From NCBI GenBank assembly GCA_022316685.1, contig JAKJHU010000831.1, positions 51,282-115,281 on the forward strand: a stretch of DNA of 64,000 nt. Reading direction: 5' to 3'. Under the pieces are notes generated by a model, which worked only from the letters and a program-made list of their open reading frames with translations, was not told the origin of the DNA and did no database searches. Source of the DNA: Progne subis subis (Eukaryota; Chordata; Aves; Passeriformes; Hirundinidae). A program made the position numbers and the translations under genes. Positions 34,201 to 41,200 of this stretch are shown here, in pieces (the first letter of the stretch is position 1; every line of letters begins with the position of its first letter).

Positions 34201-36090
34201 ATAGTGGACAGCATGCGTACATCTGGTTGACCTTGTGTAATAGACTATGGACACAAAGAAAAGTTCCAATAGGAATTTATTAGATTGCAGCAGGCAAGGC
34301 AGAGGCAAATACAGCGCTGGGCGACAGGGGGAGTCTCCGCTCCACCAACTGCCGCGCTCGGGCAAGTTTTCAGTCCCCCTTTTATCTTGCTTCTTCCTCC
34401 GATTGACGTGTCCTTCCTGTAGCACTCCGCGCATGTGTGGCGTATTGCTAGGGGGTCTTTTTCTGCCTCGCGGTGGTCGCAGGGATGAAGGCTGGTAGTC
34501 ATCCTAGTCGCCTTCTTCCTTATATGGTAACTAAGCTTGAGTTCCTGAAACTTAAAGCTGATTAAGCAAGTAGAGAAAAAAAGGATTGAGCAAGAGCATG
34601 TTTACAGATGGCTTTTCTATAAGCTTAGATAGTAACAAAGTAACTTCCTGTTATCTTGAGTTATTTAACCTCCAGTGAACAAAAACAGTTTATGTTTATC
34701 ACACTTGCATCGTTTTGCTGTGGGTATAAAAGCATGAAACATGCTTAACTGTAGCTTAGTTTTCAGTTATTGTCTGTAGCAGAAGTTATAAGTGGCCTCA
34801 TATCCTTTAGATAAAACAGACTTCCCTTGTTGGACATCAAGGGAGGATAGGTACAGTGATAGTAAAGTTGTATCTAAAAGAATATAACTTTTTTGTTTAC
34901 ACTGAATAAGGAGATGCAGACGGATTGATGTCTTCCTTTGCTTATGAGCTGTGTGCTTTGACTTAGGTGAAACTCTAGGCTTTTGAACCTACCAGTTAGA
35001 TAGGTAAGCTCTGGAACTCCTTGCCACAGGCCATGAATGTCGAAGATGTACATTGAATCAAAAACTGACTGGCTACCTTCCTGGGAGGAAAAGCATTAAT
35101 GTAATAAATACGATAGACCAAATTCAGTGAATGAAAATTTAGAATTTTATTTTGAGACTTAAACACAGTCTCTGGTAGCCACAATTAAAAGGGACAGTGT
35201 CGAATCCCAGGATTTCGGCGCTGGGTGAACACGGTAACCGACTCTGCTAGCCTGTTACCCTCTCTGTTCACAAATTGGGTCTCCAAGCTGCAGATTTTTA
35301 TACAGCCTTCCACTGGGGTCCGGCTGAGACCGTGAGACTCGTGCCTTGAGGTAGCTTCCGGTGAATAGTTTCTCAAAGGCAGAACAATATCCTGATGGCT
35401 GTTTCTGGAGAAGTTTTTGGAAATGGTAACATCGGGCCGGAACAGATAAGATAGTGATCTGATACAATCAGGGGGTCGTCAGAGCACCTATCTCCCTTTT
35501 CTGTCCCTTTGTGCTGTCTTTGCAACATGCCCGGCAGAGATCCTCTGTGCCTCACTGTGCAGCTTTTGTCTCAGTTAACCCTGTATACACCTTTCAGTTT
35601 ATTGATTTTAAATTCAATTTCAAGTAGATTAATGTTATAAGATACATTATTACATTCTGCAGTGAACTAATTACATATTTTATTGCTTGACACGAATTAA
35701 CTTTAGGACATATATCACAATTAAGATTCAGGGAGTACAAAAACTTTTTTGCTCATTAAAAAATCACTGAACTGCAAGTTGGTGGGTGGATGTAGTAGAG
35801 GAGTACACCTCAGGGGTTACTTGTTCCTGTATTCTCTAGCTATCTGTTCCTGCCCACATTCATGGGTGGTACAGTGGACCATGTGAAGTCCTGTATGTTC
35901 AAAATCTCCTTTCCTTTTTCAGGAGCACCTGGAGTGGCCATTAATGCTACATAATCATAGCAGTATCTTTCTGCCAAATGAGAAGGAGCTGTTGGTTATT
36001 GGCGGTGGTGGAAATTGCTTCTCCTTTGGGACACACTTGAACCCAGAGCCTGTCTGCCTGAGCCTCAGCAGCATCCTGATCAGTCACTGA
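16186..36090 (+). CDS. LCMT2: LCMT2 / TYW4, tRNA wybutosine-synthesizing protein 4 (14 coding exons)
   Basis: Joining 16186-16209, 16475-16605, 18022-18103, 18410-18590, 20886-21042, 21453-21642, 22045-22152, 24182-24272, 26400-26657, 28666-28896, 29730-29827, 31529-31716, 31917-32052 and 35923-36090 gives 2043 nt, a 680-residue protein close to the human length of about 686. All introns are GT-AG and every phase matches. The first half is a SAM-dependent carboxyl methyltransferase domain of the PPM/LCMT family with motif LSLGAGFDS (residues 81-89). The second half has six 'GG' strands of a kelch propeller. By family knowledge the enzyme methylates and methoxycarbonylates the yW side chain at position 37 of tRNA-Phe. 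The chosen start matches the vertebrate N-terminus (GAVQ.T...S..SK). No frameshift or premature stop is seen. Confidence 0.97.
16475..16605 (+). CDS. LCMT2: LCMT2 exon 2 (residues 9-52)
   Basis: The acceptor is TTGTCCCGGCAG and the donor is CACCG|GTGAGG. The exon carries the conserved ARGYIQD segment and the PLIHRG start of the methyltransferase fold. A run of CGG codons gives seven arginines in a row just before APLIHR, so length variation is possible here. Confidence 0.93.
16690..16965 (+). mobile_element. CR1 LINE 3' fragment in LCMT2 intron 2
   Basis: Plus-strand CR1 text such as 'TATTAGGAAGGAGATCTTCC' and 'TTGGATGGGACTCGGAGCAG' begins less than 100 bp after exon 2, so this element landed at the edge of the CpG island. 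Confidence 0.85.
18022..18103 (+). CDS. LCMT2: LCMT2 exon 3 (residues 52-79)
   Basis: The exon encodes [18 protein letters not shown], the conserved helix before the SAM-binding loop. The acceptor is TTTTTTGTTACAG and the donor is CAG|GTACAT, phase 0. Confidence 0.95.
18410..18590 (+). CDS. LCMT2: LCMT2 exon 4, SAM-binding motif (residues 80-140)
   Basis: The exon opens with [15 protein letters not shown], the glycine-rich SAM motif, and contains YEVDFPNVA, where the acidic residue of the second strand is expected to contact the SAM ribose. The donor is TTAG|GTATGG. Confidence 0.97.
18990..19355 (+). mobile_element. CR1 LINE 3' fragment in intron 4
   Basis: A diverged plus-strand CR1 tail carries 'GATTGCCTAGAAAGGTAATG' and 'GAGGAAGCATTTGGACAAGA', ending near 'CCCTAAATTATACAATGATT'. 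Confidence 0.7.
19756..19805. repeat. Two-copy 27-bp tandem repeat in intron 4
   Basis: The unit TAGTATTAATCAATTT(A/C)AATATGG occurs twice in direct succession. Confidence 0.7.
20886..21042 (+). CDS. LCMT2: LCMT2 exon 5 (residues 140-192)
   Basis: The exon encodes [12 protein letters not shown] and [11 protein letters not shown], the latter being the conserved acidic strand of the active site. The donor AG|GTCAGATG repeats the first eight bases of exon 6, so the exact junction is fixed only by frame. Confidence 0.96.
21453..21642 (+). CDS. LCMT2: LCMT2 exon 6 (residues 192-255)
   Basis: The exon encodes [25 protein letters not shown] and the 'MQQHF..L...LH' helix typical of the family, ending RRFLGK before donor AAG|GTGAGC. 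Confidence 0.97.
22045..22152 (+). CDS. LCMT2: LCMT2 exon 7 (residues 256-291)
   Basis: The exon encodes [14 protein letters not shown] and EPFDEYE, the conserved end of the methyltransferase domain. The acceptor is TTTGCCTTTTAG and the donor is GAG|GTAACC. Confidence 0.96.
24182..24272 (+). CDS. LCMT2: LCMT2 exon 8 (residues 292-322)
   Basis: The exon begins [17 protein letters not shown], which matches the conserved close of the domain. The rest is the variable linker to the propeller. The donor is ACAG|GTACGA, phase 1. Confidence 0.95.
25411..25764 (-). pseudogene. Antisense open frame in LCMT2 intron 8 (unidentified)
   Basis: A minus-strand frame is open for about 117 codons to a TAA at 25411-25413. 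Its peptide looks protein-like (for example [17 protein letters not shown] and [13 protein letters not shown]) but I do not recognise it. About 155 bases downstream there is a minus-strand AATAAA (25257-25252) followed by a T-rich tract, as at a real 3' end. In the region upstream on the minus strand, other frames read protein-like but are broken by stops. It could be the last exon of a nested gene or a decayed copy. The type given here is a guess. Confidence 0.3.
26400..26657 (+). CDS. LCMT2: LCMT2 exon 9, first kelch blade (residues 322-408)
   Basis: The exon encodes the linker and then [12 protein letters not shown] and [17 protein letters not shown], the start of the kelch propeller. The acceptor is TTTCGCTTACAG and the donor is TGGG|GTGAGT. 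Confidence 0.96.
27055..28235 (-). mobile_element. CR1 LINE, long antisense copy in intron 9
   Basis: This is the longest CR1 here. On the minus strand it retains part of the reverse transcriptase: '[16 protein letters not shown]' marks the catalytic-domain block known in CR1 as DVIYLDFSKAFDTV. It then runs through the 3' region to the end. Frame breaks make it inactive. Confidence 0.9.
28250..28610 (+). mobile_element. CR1 LINE 3' end, inverted next to the previous copy
   Basis: Plus-strand CR1 sequence (GGCTTCAAGCTGTGCCAGGG ... GTCTTTTCCAACTGAGATGA) ends only about 55 bp before the exon 10 acceptor. Confidence 0.85.
28666..28896 (+). CDS. LCMT2: LCMT2 exon 10, kelch (residues 408-485)
   Basis: The exon encodes [13 protein letters not shown] and [13 protein letters not shown] and ends [13 protein letters not shown]. 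The acceptor has a long T-tract then ATCTCCACAG, and the donor is AAAG|GTAAAA. Confidence 0.96.
28930..29010 (-). mobile_element. CR1 LINE short fragment in intron 10
   Basis: It contains 'CTTGCACTTGGCCTTGTTGA' and 'ACTTCATGAAGTTCATATTG', the reverse complement of the CR1 3' region. Confidence 0.8.
29730..29827 (+). CDS. LCMT2: LCMT2 exon 11, kelch (residues 485-517)
   Basis: The exon encodes [23 protein letters not shown], a canonical kelch strand and turn. The donor is GCG|GTAAGA, phase 0. Confidence 0.97.
29900..30360 (-). mobile_element. CR1 LINE 3' part in intron 11
   Basis: The reverse-complement CR1 series runs from 'TGGAGGTTGGAAGGGACATC' through 'TTTGGGCAACCTATTCCAGT' to 'GCCCATTGCCCTGTTGC'. 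Confidence 0.8.
30640..31015 (+). mobile_element. Old CR1 LINE fragment in intron 11
   Basis: Diverged plus-strand CR1 words are still visible (CAATAGACTGCCTAAAGAGG, AAACTATTATATAAACATCC). The boundaries are uncertain. Confidence 0.5.
31529..31716 (+). CDS. LCMT2: LCMT2 exon 12, kelch (residues 518-580)
   Basis: The exon encodes [21 protein letters not shown] and later [15 protein letters not shown]. The donor is CCAAG|GTAAGC, phase 2. Confidence 0.97.
31735..31895 (-). mobile_element. CR1 LINE fragment filling intron 12
   Basis: A reverse-complement CR1 (GATTTGGAAGGGTCCTATTA ... GACAGGTTGCTCAG) occupies most of the 200-bp intron and ends about 20 bp before the exon 13 acceptor. Confidence 0.75.
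31917..32052 (+). CDS. LCMT2: LCMT2 exon 13, kelch (residues 580-625)
   Basis: The exon encodes [20 protein letters not shown] and then [12 protein letters not shown]. The acceptor is TTGAACTCACAG and the donor is GTG|GTGAGT, phase 0. Confidence 0.97.
32400..32645 (+). mobile_element. CR1 LINE 3' end in intron 13
   Basis: Plus-strand CR1 tail text includes 'AGATTGCTCAGAGAGGCTGT' and 'GTTGGACTGGATGATGCTTG'. Confidence 0.8.
32707..33515 (-). mobile_element. Solo retroviral LTR (family 1, copy 1), antisense
   Basis: Read on the minus strand it starts TGTTGGGGGTTAAACTGG and ends CCAAGACA, with an AGTAAA signal near the 3' side. The flanking 5-mers are CATAC and CCTAC, an imperfect target duplication. 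A second member of the same family lies at 53,989-54,664. No internal retroviral genes are present, so it is a recombined solo LTR. Confidence 0.8.
33595..34075 (+). mobile_element. CR1 LINE 3' end in intron 13
   Basis: A long plus-strand CR1 tail includes 'GTTGTTCAGCCTTAAGAGAG', 'GGAGCAACCTGGTCTAGTGG' and 'CATTCCATGATTCTAGAAG' at its end. Confidence 0.9.
34236..34703 (-). mobile_element. Solo LTR with perfect 4-bp target duplication
   Basis: On the plus strand the element reads TGTAATAG ... TTTATCACA and is flanked on both sides by CTTG (34232-34235 and 34704-34707). On the minus strand a TATA-like AGATAAAAGG, a GC-rich start region and AATAAATTCC occur in the order U3-R-U5. The 468-bp length and 4-bp duplication suit a gammaretrovirus-like (ERV1) family, but the family is an inference. 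Confidence 0.8.
35100..35573 (-). mobile_element. Solo LTR, third antisense LTR in intron 13
   Basis: The minus strand shows TGAGACAAAAGC at the start, GTATAAAAATC (TATA box), AATAAAATTC (poly-A signal) and TTTATTACA at the end, about 474 bp. The flanks ATTAA and GTTAA are a possible 5-bp duplication with one mismatch. It is not obviously the same family as its neighbour. Confidence 0.65.
35923..36090 (+). CDS. LCMT2: LCMT2 exon 14, C-terminus (residues 626-680)
   Basis: The exon encodes [18 protein letters not shown] and [21 protein letters not shown], the conserved final blade, and ends in TGA at 36088. The intron before it is the longest of the gene, almost 3.9 kb, because of inserted LTRs and CR1s. 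Confidence 0.97.
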   Translation, partial: EHLEWPLMLHNHSSIFLPNEKELLVIGGGGNCFSFGTHLNPEPVCLSLSSILISH

Positions 36091-36315
36091 GTGGGACCAG
36101 GCAGGACTGAACCATACTACGGCACTGTGGGGAGACGTCTATTCACTCTAGATCCAAAAGCAGCACAATGTTTTCCCAAAGGCTTTGCATCCAGAATGCA
36201 TTTATGAAGGTGGGATCAGGAGGGACAGTTACAGCAAGGAATTCACACCTCACTGGCTGTTGGGCTTTTACAGCTCTTTGTGTTGCTGTAAATAAAGTAC
36301 CTCAAAAGCAGTTGG
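36091..36315 (+). terminator. LCMT2: LCMT2 3' UTR and polyadenylation signal
   Basis: AATAAA at 36291-36296 lies about 200 bp after the stop codon, and the first CR1 of the next spacer begins soon after. This gives a short 3' UTR. Confidence 0.8.
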
Positions 36316-36339
36316 CAGCAGTAGTCCTTAGAGATGAAG

Positions 36340-37115
36340 AACAGTGTGGTTTGGGTTGGAAGGCACTGTAAAGATCATCCTTTTCTGTCTCCCTACCATG
36401 GGTAGGGAAACCTTCCACTAGACCAGGTTACTCCAAGCCCCATCCAGTCTGGCCTTGGACACTTTCATGGATGAAGCAGCAACAGCTTCTTGGGACAACC
36501 TGTGCCAGGGCCTCACCAGCCTCACAGGGAACAGTTTCTTCCCAATATCCAATCTAAACCTATTCTGTCTCAGTGAGAAGCCATTCTCCCTTGTCCAGTA
36601 ACTTCAGGCCCTTGTAAATAGTCTCTCTCCGTCTTTTTTGTTGGCTCTCTTCAAGTAGTGCAAGGCCACAATCAGATCACTCAAAGCTTCTCTTCTCCAG
36701 GCTGAACAATCCCAATTCTCTCAGCCTTTTCTCATAGCACAGATGTGCTCCATCCTTCTGATTATCTTGGGGTCTCCTCTGGACTCTCCAGCAGTTCCAC
36801 ATCTTCCTGTGCTGGGACCCCAGAGCTGCAGGAAGCACTGCAGGTGGGGTCTTAGCAGAGCAGGGCAGAATCCCCCCTTCCCCTGCTGCTTACACCATGG
36901 GATCAGCCAGCACACAAGGGCATTCATTCACCAGCGTCCCCAAGTTCTTCTTAGCCAGGGCTGTTCTTGATCTCTTCATCCCCCAGCCTGGTTTGCTGTT
37001 GGGGGTTGTCTTGATCCCCATGCAGCGCTAGCACTTGGTCTTGTTAAACCTCATGAGATTGCCGTGGGCCCTCTTCTTGAGCCATGTCCAGGTCCCTCTG
37101 ATGGCATTTGGTCCT
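36340..37115 (-). mobile_element. CR1 LINE 3' half, antisense
   Basis: A nearly continuous reverse-complement CR1 runs from 'GGTTTGGGTTGGAAGGCACT' to 'CTTGGTCTTGTTAAACCTCA'. It is arranged head to head with the next copy. Confidence 0.9.
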
Positions 37116-37119
37116 TCAG

Positions 37120-37585
37120 GATGTGGAGCTGCTAAAATGAGTCCAGAGGAGGCCAGAGATGCTCGAAGGCTGGAGCCTATCTGTTCTGGAGACAGGCTGA
37201 GAGAGCTGGAGGTGTTCAGCCTGGGGAAGAGAAGGTTCCAGGGAGACCTTAGAGCCCCTGACTTCAAGGGAGCTGAAAACAGACTTTGGACAAGGGCCTG
37301 GAGTGCCAGAACAAGGGGAAATGGCTTCCCTCTGCCAGAGGGCAGGGTTAGATGGGATATATTGGGAAGGAATTGTTCCCTGTGAGGGCTGTGAGGCCCT
37401 GCACAGGTGTTCCCAGAGAAGCTGTGGCTGCCCTTTGGAAGTGTTCATGGCCAGATCGGATGGGCTTGGAGCAACCTGGTCCAGAGGAAGGTGTCCCTGC
37501 CCATGGCAAGGTAGTGGTACTTGATGATCTTCAAGGTCCCTTCCAGCCCAAACCAGTTTGTGATTCCATGATGAGTGTCTGACTG
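37120..37585 (+). mobile_element. CR1 LINE 3' half, sense
   Basis: A plus-strand CR1 extends from 'AATGAGTCCAGAGGAGGCCA' to 'CAGTTTGTGATTCCATGATG'. It forms an inverted pair with the preceding copy. Confidence 0.9.
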
Positions 37586-37754
37586 ACTCCACATCAGTCA
37601 GTTGGGTGCAGAGAAATTGTTAACATTTATTATTTTGCTTTTCTTCTCAGTTTCTTTTCTCTCATACAATATTTTTGGAATTTGTTTCTGTTTATTAAAT
37701 TATCTCACCTCACAAATTTCTCTTTTTTTTTTTTTTTTCCCTTACTGAATTGCC

Positions 37755-37935
37755 AGCTGGGGTTAAAGCACAAGATTCTTCCCCAGGTCCATTGCCCTTC
37801 TCTGGACACACTCTAGCAACTTCAGTGTCTTTATTGTTGTGCAGGACCCAAAACTGAATACAGGATTCGAGCTCTGACCTCACCAGTGCCCAGCACAAGG
37901 GCATGATCACTGCCCTTGTGTCATGGAGGCTCCTG
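37755..37935 (-). mobile_element. CR1 LINE fragment
   Basis: A reverse-complement CR1 piece contains 'CTCTGGACACACTCTAGCAA' and 'GCTCTGACCTCACCAGTGCC'. Confidence 0.75.
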
Positions 37936-38192
37936 AAATGGAGACAAATCATGTATTCAAAAGAGATCTATTTTATGAAGCAGTTAACCTCCTCCCGCTC
38001 CCAGCAATTACAGATCCAACAACAACTGAAGACAGATTCATGATGTCAAATGAAATTGTTATGACCTGACTGACTTAAAGAATCCTGAAGGTTCCAGCAG
38101 GGCAACGTGGCATGCATGGTCATTGTGCCCAAGGCAGCAAGGGCTCTCCCTTGGGCTCCCGTGGGCTCCAGAGGGGGTATCCAAAAGAGAAT

Positions 38193-38310
38193 TCTGACTG
38201 CCCCAGGATGACACATGGGGGCTCTGCCTGCCCCACACTGTCACAAAGAGGGTTCTGCCTGCCCCATGATGTCACACAGGGGACTCTGGCAGACTGCCAG
38301 GCTATAAAAG
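38193..38310 (+). promoter_or_regulatory. TATA promoter with tandem CRE-like elements
   Basis: Three 30-31-bp units (starting 38193, 38223 and 38254) each join a CTGCCCC block to a TGACA/TGTCACA core. The last core, TGATGTCA at 38267-38274, is one base from the CRE consensus TGACGTCA and lies about 30 bp before TATAAAAG (38303-38310). A start site near 38335 is expected. CRE plus TATA at this spacing is known from spermatid genes driven by CREM, such as protamines and transition proteins. Confidence 0.6.
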
Positions 38311-38473
38311 GGGCCCCACAGGAGCAGACAGTGCTGGTCACAACAATCTGTCTTGGCAGACAGCAGCCTCAGCCTCTGCCACCCCACCAGGGTTGGATTC
38401 CCCTCACTGGGGTCCTGCAGGTCTCTGGGGAGACCAGCCTGTGCTGGTGACCTGGAGTGCTACAGACAGTGCC

Positions 38474-39399
38474 ATGTGGTTCCTCAACGTCTTCACCATG
38501 CCTGAGCTGGTGGCCATCACGATGGTGGTGCTGCAGCTCATCTTGGTCACTGTCATGCTACAGGACAAGTGTCTGTGGGTAGGTGGCCTCTGATCTGCTG
38601 TGTGGGCTGGGCCGTGTGGGTTTGGGGTGTGTTGCTGTGGTGTGCATGGCATGACTGTGTGGAGCGTTCTGGGGAGCCGCTCTCGTTCACCCATTTGCGA
38701 TTCTTGCAGAGGATCCATCAGAACTCAAAGCATCCAAGCGCAGCGAGAGGCCGGCTGGAGGGGCAGAGCAACGTGGACAGGACACGGAGACCAGCAGGCA
38801 TGGAACTGCCCCACGGCAGGTCCCCACGCAGTTCCGTGAGCTCCAGGAGGCGTTTCCCAAGGTTCATCCGGAGCTGCCGGGACTCCCAGGCGCTCTTCGA
38901 GGAGCACCGCAAGGAGCTGGAGGCGCAGCTGGCCCAATGGCGATGGGGCAGGGGGAGCGGCAGGGTGGTCCACGCTGATCCGCATATCATGCCAAGGCTG
39001 CTAGGGGCCAGAGAGTGTCCCCAGTGCCTTGGAGTGGAGTTGGCAAGGCCAGACATGAACAAGGTGACAGAAGAGGACAAATGTAAGAACCTAAGACGAT
39101 ACAGCAGCAACAGCTCCATTATGCTGGAACGCAGAAGGTCTATGGCAATAACCAGGTTACTCCCTAGACTGGTGGTGATTATGAATCCCATTGTATTTGA
39201 AAGCAGCAGCAGCTCAATGGAGCTGGAATACAGCACCAGTACTGCTGCTGGAAGGTTCCTGGGGCAGCTTCATGCCCGCCTTCGGAGATACCGGGAAGCC
39301 TGGCAGACACGTCGTGTTCAGCACAACCGGTGCTTCAGCACCCGCTTCAAGTCCCAGTGGTGGCGACGGTGCTGGACCCACTTGAGGAAAAGGGTGTAG
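38474..39399 (+). CDS. Unidentified two-exon gene: membrane-anchored arginine-rich protein (264 aa)
   Basis: Exon 1 (38474-38578) encodes 35 residues with a clean hydrophobic helix at about residues 11-30 (ELVAITMVVLQLILVTVMLQ). The donor is CTGTGG|GTAGGT. Exon 2 (38710-39399) follows acceptor GCGATTCTTGCAG in phase and runs open for 229 codons to TAG. The body is rich in arginine and serine, with a coiled stretch SQALFEEHRKELEAQLAQW and a basic, tryptophan-containing tail (LHARLRRYREAWQTRR and WWRRCWTHLRKRV). I do not recognise a family. Exon 2 is also open upstream into the intron, so an intron-retaining form would lack the helix. The promoter type suggests testis expression. The nearest AATAAA is at 39854. 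Confidence 0.6.
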
Positions 39400-39434
39400 T
39401 AAGAATGAGTAGTCAGGGAGGGGTAGGGGGTTTC

Positions 39435-39830
39435 AGGAACTGCCTAGGACAGCCCAATCCCTGGGCCTCTACAGATCCCTCTCTAGAGTCTTCCTGTCCT
39501 CCACAAATTGGCTGAGGGTCCCCTCCTCAGGTCATTGATAGGAACAGGACTGGTCTCTCTGCTGCCCAGGGGAGCCCCACTGGTGACTGGATACCAGCTG
39601 AATTGAACTGTCCACCACCACTCTCTGGGTCTGGCCGTCCAGACCCTTTTTTACAGTGAACAGTGGACTGTCCAAGCCACGGGCAGCCAGTTTCTCCACA
39701 AGAATACTTTGGGGAATGGTGTCAAAGGCTTAACAAAAGCCTGGGTGAACATCATCCTCAGCCTTTCCCTCTCCCACCTAGCAAGTCACTTTGTCATAGA
39801 AGGAAGGCTGTGGACAATCCAGGAAACTTC
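39435..39830 (-). mobile_element. Old CR1 LINE fragment, antisense
   Basis: Reverse-complement CR1 coding sequence includes 'GGAGCCCCACTGGTGACTGG' and 'CAAGCCACGGGCAGCCAGTT'. A short plus-oriented CR1 bit (about 39835-39905, reading KDPENYQSASP) follows and contains the AATAAA at 39854. Confidence 0.75.
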
Positions 39831-39905
39831 ATTGCACCCTGCTTTAAGGGTAGAATAAAGGACCCTGAGAACTACCAATCTGCCTCCCCACAGTCTTCCC
39901 TCTGT

Positions 39906-40499
39906 GTCTGGGGAGTTCCACTTTGATACCTGCTCTTCCCATGATTCTTGCCCATCAGCCCTTGACCCTTTCATCACCACTGTCAATTCCTAGACAGTCA
40001 AAACACTCCTTCATATAGAGAGCTATCCCACGGCTTCTCCTTGCTGAGTCCTTCTGAAGAGCTTCTCTACTCCCAACTCCTTGTGCAACACCAGCCTATT
40101 TGCTGGCAGTTTGGTGTGGAGCAACAAAGCCCTTGATGCTCAGCACTGATTGAAACATTCCAGGGTTATCAGAAATCTTTTCAGCACAAATCCAAACCCC
40201 AGGCCCATTGGAAAAAACTGAATTCTTCCTGTCCAGCTCGTGTTCTCCAGCCTTTAGTCCATGTTGTGTATGTTCTGCTCAGGTTCCACACCATCACAGC
40301 ACATCCTCACTGTTCCTTTGCACTGAAATATATGGGAAATGTCCATTAATCCCCAGAGCTGGGCAGCAGCTGTTGTGTGGAGCCAGTGAGGAGGAGAGTG
40401 ATGGAAGTAGAGGATCTTGTAGAGCCAGACAGAAGAAGCAGTTCCATGGGGCTGTGCAGCACTGTCACTATTGCTCTGGGTAGAAGTGGTTCCCCAAGT
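39906..40499. other. Spacer, no gene seen
   Basis: Only short open frames occur, with no splice-consistent exon. Part may be decayed CR1. Confidence 0.35.
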
Positions 40500-41200
40500 C
40501 TTCTGCTTTCTTCTTTTTAAAAATGGAGGGTTATAATTCCCTTTTTCCAGTCATCAAGGACTTTTAACTGCCACGGTTAAAAAAAAAAAAAAACAAAAAA
40601 AAAAACCACCAAAAAAACAAAAAAAAAAAACCAAACAAACAACAAAAAAAAAAAAAAAAACCCAAAAAAAAAAAAAAAAAACACCAAAAAAACCCCACCC
40701 AAACAAAAAAACCCCCACAAAATTGGATAATGGCTTAGCAACTTCTGCTAGCTCCATCAGGACCTGGGGATGTATCTCTTCAGGTCCCGTGGACTTAAGC
40801 ACATTCATGTTCCTTAGATAGTCTTGAATCTGATCCTCTCAGTGGCTTCAGGGTCTTCATCAGTGCCTGCATTTGCCTGTCTCAACTTGGACAGCATGGC
40901 TGGAGCACTTGCCATTGAAGACTGAGGCACAGAAGTCCTTGAGAACCTCAGGCTTCTCTTTGTCCAGGGTAGTCAGGTCTCCTGTTTCCTTCTGGAGAAA
41001 GTCTGTATTATCCCAACTCTCTTGCTTGCAACGTATCTATAGAAGCCCTTCCTATTATCCTTAATATCCCTGTCCCTGCTCTCCCCTTAATCTTCACCTA
41101 CAAGCTCTCAGCTGGTTCCTTGTACTTGCCCAGACAGAATTCCATATCCATAGAGGGCTACATCCCCTCCTCATCTTCCTAGCCTGTCTTTTCTAAAAAG
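40500..41200 (-). mobile_element. Old CR1 LINE ORF2 fragment with an A/C-rich expansion
   Basis: The minus strand reads LKSTGPEEIHPQVLMELAEV, the region just before the CR1 reverse transcriptase. From 40578 to 40722 the element is interrupted by about 145 bp of low-complexity A-runs separated by C pairs. Confidence 0.75.
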
